NCBI GenBank assembly: GCA_903834645.1
Contig: CAILKA010000277.1
Coordinates: 1-7,573 of the forward strand
Direction: 5' to 3'
Source of the DNA: an uncultured beta proteobacterium
Lineage (GTDB): Bacteria > Pseudomonadota > Gammaproteobacteria > Burkholderiales > Burkholderiaceae_C
DNA length: 7,573 bases
Every line of letters starts with the position of its first letter. The stretch's first letter is position 1. Positions 6,013 to 7,573 of the stretch are shown piece after piece. The translations under genes and the position numbers were made by a program. The notes beneath the pieces were generated by a model. It had not been told where the DNA came from, did not search any database, and saw only the letters and a list, made by a program, of their open reading frames with translations.

Positions 6013-6853
6013 TTCGGTGGCGCAGCGCAGGCAGCTGCGTGCGCACCTGGGCCAGGTGCGCCGGGTCGAGCTCGGCCAGCACCACCCCCTCGCCGTCCTC
6101 GGTGCGCTGCGCGAGCACGCGCCCCCAGGCGTCGGCGATCAGGGTGTGACCCCACGTGCGCCGGCCGTTCTCGTGCAGCCCGCCCTGGGCGGGGGCCAGC
6201 ACCACGCACTGGTTCTCCACTGCGCGCGCGCGCAGCAGCAGCTCCCAGTGCGCCTGCCCCGTGGTGTGGGTGAAGGCCGCCGGCACGCACATCAGGTCGC
6301 AGGGGCGGTCCGCGTCGGTGCCCGCCAGCTCCCGGTAGAGCTCCGGGAAGCGCACGTCGTAGCACACGCTCAGGCCCACTCGGTGAGCGCCGCAGCCAAA
6401 GCTCACGGAGTCGCTGCCGGCCTCCAGCACGCGGCCCTCGTCGTACTGCTCGCGCCCGTTGTCGAAGGCAAAGAGGTGGATCTTGTCGTAGCGCGCGGCC
6501 AGGGCGCCATCGGGGCCGTAGACGAGGCAGCTGTTGCGCACGCGGTCGTCGCGGCCCGGCACGCGCAGGGGCAGCGTCCCGCCCACGAGCCAGATGCCGT
6601 GGCGCTGTGCGGCCTGGGCCAGGCACTGCTGGATCGGGCCGGCCTGGCTCGCGCCGGCCACCGGCCCGGCCGGCGCGAGGTCCTCGGCCACGGCGAGCTT
6701 GTCCGTGTCGCGACGGCCCATCAGGCAGAAGTACTCGGGCAGCGCGACGAGCTCGGCGCCCGCCGCCGCCGCTTCGGCCACGAGACGGCTGGCCGCCTCC
6801 AGGTTGCGCGCGACCTCCGGGGTCGAAACCATCTGCACGGCGGCGATCTTCAT
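6005..6853 (-). CDS. Carbon-nitrogen hydrolase, Nit1/deaminated glutathione amidase type
   Basis: This soluble enzyme belongs to the nitrilase superfamily. The closest match I recognise is the Nit1 branch, whose characterised members hydrolyse deaminated glutathione, a repair reaction for a side product of transaminases. The 282-residue product has the full catalytic set: E40 in VALPEYF, K124 in RYDKIHLFAFD, and nucleophile C164 in GLSVCYDVRFPELYR. TTGQAHWELLLRARAVENQC (197-216) is also typical of this branch. The start is the ATG at 6851-6853, giving MKIAAVQMVST as expected; a TTG at 6923-6925 would add 24 unrelated residues. No Shine-Dalgarno sequence precedes the ATG, but CACAAT ends 6 nt before it. 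The gene converges with the hydroxylase gene and diverges from glnE. Family assignment is firm; the substrate is inferred. Confidence 0.93.
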   Translation of the reverse strand: MKIAAVQMVSTPEVARNLEAASRLVAEAAAAGAELVALPEYFCLMGRRDTDKLAVAEDLAPAGPVAGASQAGPIQQCLAQAAQRHGIWLVGGTLPLRVPGRDDRVRNSCLVYGPDGALAARYDKIHLFAFDNGREQYDEGRVLEAGSDSVSFGCGAHRVGLSVCYDVRFPELYRELAGTDADRPCDLMCVPAAFTHTTGQAHWELLLRARAVENQCVVLAPAQGGLHENGRRTWGHTLIADAWGRVLAQRTEDGEGVVLAELDPAHLAQVRTQLPALRHRRL

Positions 6854-6859
6854 GCGTGG

Positions 6860-6891
6860 ATTGTGCGGCAGTACCCCTGAATCGAGGTCAA
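6860..6891 (-). promoter_or_regulatory. Candidate promoter of the amidase gene
   Basis: On the minus strand TTGACC (6886-6891) resembles a -35 box and CACAAT (6860-6865) a -10 box. The spacer is 20 bases, longer than the usual 16-18, which weakens the pair. CACAAT ends 6 nt before the ATG, so if used the message would have almost no leader. Confidence 0.25.
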
Positions 6892-6990
6892 CCAAACGAT
6901 CTGGATACGCTGAGGCCACACACAAACCACGTGGAGCGCCCGCACCCCGCCCTCCCAGGTGCGGCGGCGCAAGGCGACGACCACCGGGCC

Positions 6991-6996
6991 GAGGGA
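6991..6996 (+). promoter_or_regulatory. Probable ribosome binding site of glnE
   Basis: GAGGGA lies 10 nt before the glnE ATG at 7007 and is the only purine-rich Shine-Dalgarno-like block there. The spacing is slightly long but usable, and it supports the chosen start. Confidence 0.4.
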
Positions 6997-7006
6997 ACCT
7001 TCTTCG

Positions 7007-7573
7007 ATGGATCTACAAGCACCGGGCGCGACGGCGTCCGGCCGATCGGGCGCCGCCGACGCGGCGCACAGCCGCTTCGTGCAGCGCATCCGGCGCCGCT
7101 ACGCGGCCGAGCTCGCGGCGCTGCCACCCGGCCTGCCCAACGCGGCGGCGATCCAGGCTGCCGTGCAGGCCCTGCTTGCGGGCGGGCGCGAGCTCGCCAG
7201 CGCGCTGCGCGTGGCGCGCCAGCTCGTGCTCGAGCGCCTGGCGGTGCTCGACGTGGAGCAAGGCGCGACGCTGGAGGCCGTCACCGCGGCCATGACGGCG
7301 CTGGCCGAGACCACGCTCGAGCTCGCCCTCGGGCAGGCCCGCGCCGAGGCCGACGCACGCCACGGCATGCCGCGCGATGCCGCCGGCCAGCCCATCGACT
7401 TCTGGATCGTGGGCATGGGCAAGCTGGGCGCGCGCGAGCTCAACGTGTCCTCCGACATCGATCTCGTCTACGTCTACGAGGACGCCGGCGAGACCGACGG
7501 CGCGCAGCGCGTGTCGGCGCACGAGTACTGCTCCCTCGTGGCCAGGCGGCTGTATGCGCTGATCGGCGACACC
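7007..7573 (+). CDS. glnE: Glutamine synthetase adenylyltransferase/adenylyl-removing enzyme GlnE, N-terminal part
   Basis: GlnE attaches AMP to glutamine synthetase when nitrogen is plentiful and removes it when nitrogen is scarce, under control of PII protein. Only the first 189 codons are present, and the frame is open to the window edge. The full protein is usually about 900-1000 residues with two nucleotidyltransferase domains, so this part covers the start of the N-terminal adenylyl-removing domain. The diagnostic segment GMGKLGARELNVSSDIDLVY is at 136-155, with D150 and D152 as the metal-binding pair. The preceding roughly 130 residues are helical and Ala/Arg/Leu-rich, with LASALRVARQLVLERLAVLD (63-82) typical of the family. 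The first residues (MDLQAPGATASGRSGAADAA) are low complexity, so a later start cannot be fully excluded. The gene diverges from the amidase gene across 153 bases. Confidence 0.95.
   Translation, partial: MDLQAPGATASGRSGAADAAHSRFVQRIRRRYAAELAALPPGLPNAAAIQAAVQALLAGGRELASALRVARQLVLERLAVLDVEQGATLEAVTAAMTALAETTLELALGQARAEADARHGMPRDAAGQPIDFWIVGMGKLGARELNVSSDIDLVYVYEDAGETDGAQRVSAHEYCSLVARRLYALIGDT

Noticed and set aside
5489..6880. A 463-codon plus-strand frame spanning the hydroxylase end and antisense to the amidase
   Set aside because: It crosses two confident genes in a wrong frame and has the biased Arg/Ala/His composition of a shadow frame.
6851..6925. TTG at 6923-6925 as the amidase start
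   Set aside because: The family begins with MKIAAVQM at 6853; the extra 24 residues match nothing and would cover the likely promoter.
6927..6934. 8-bp palindrome CCACGTGG between the amidase gene and glnE
   Set aside because: A single short palindrome with no second copy nearby is expected by chance.

Overview
This is a GC-rich (about 70% by eye), gene-dense bacterial chromosome segment. The protein families, gene order and codon use fit a betaproteobacterium of the order Burkholderiales, probably near the Comamonadaceae. The genus cannot be fixed from sequence alone. There are no RNA genes, insertion sequences, CRISPR arrays, prophage or toxin/defence genes, and no gene-free stretch longer than about 155 bases.

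Left part, all on the minus strand and read from high to low coordinates: an aldo/keto reductase (3623-4603), then the accessory Sec translocase operon yajC (3193-3522), secD (1260-3128) and secF (210-1247). After a 110-base gap comes the start of an unrecognised gene (1-99) that leaves the window. YajC, SecD and SecF form one inner-membrane complex that works with SecYEG and uses the proton motive force to help pull secreted proteins across the membrane. A candidate -10 element and a hairpin sit between the reductase gene and yajC, so the operon probably has its own promoter.

Right part: a UbiH-type FAD-dependent hydroxylase (plus strand, 4701-5978) diverges from the reductase. It converges tail to tail with a Nit1-type carbon-nitrogen hydrolase (minus strand, 6005-6853). 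That gene in turn diverges from glnE (plus strand, from 7007 and cut by the window end), which encodes the bifunctional glutamine synthetase adenylyltransferase. Ubiquinone synthesis, metabolite repair and nitrogen control are all housekeeping roles, and these genes are neighbours rather than a pathway.

No new multi-gene system is visible. The points that merit a second look are small: a Cys-pair insertion in the periplasmic part of SecF, a 9-bp inverted repeat between the divergent reductase and hydroxylase genes, a GTG start and start-proximal hairpin for yajC, two genes with a -10-like box exactly 6 nt before the ATG and no ribosome binding site (possible leaderless mRNAs), an atypical second FAD motif in the hydroxylase, and gene neighbourhoods that differ from what I recall for relatives.
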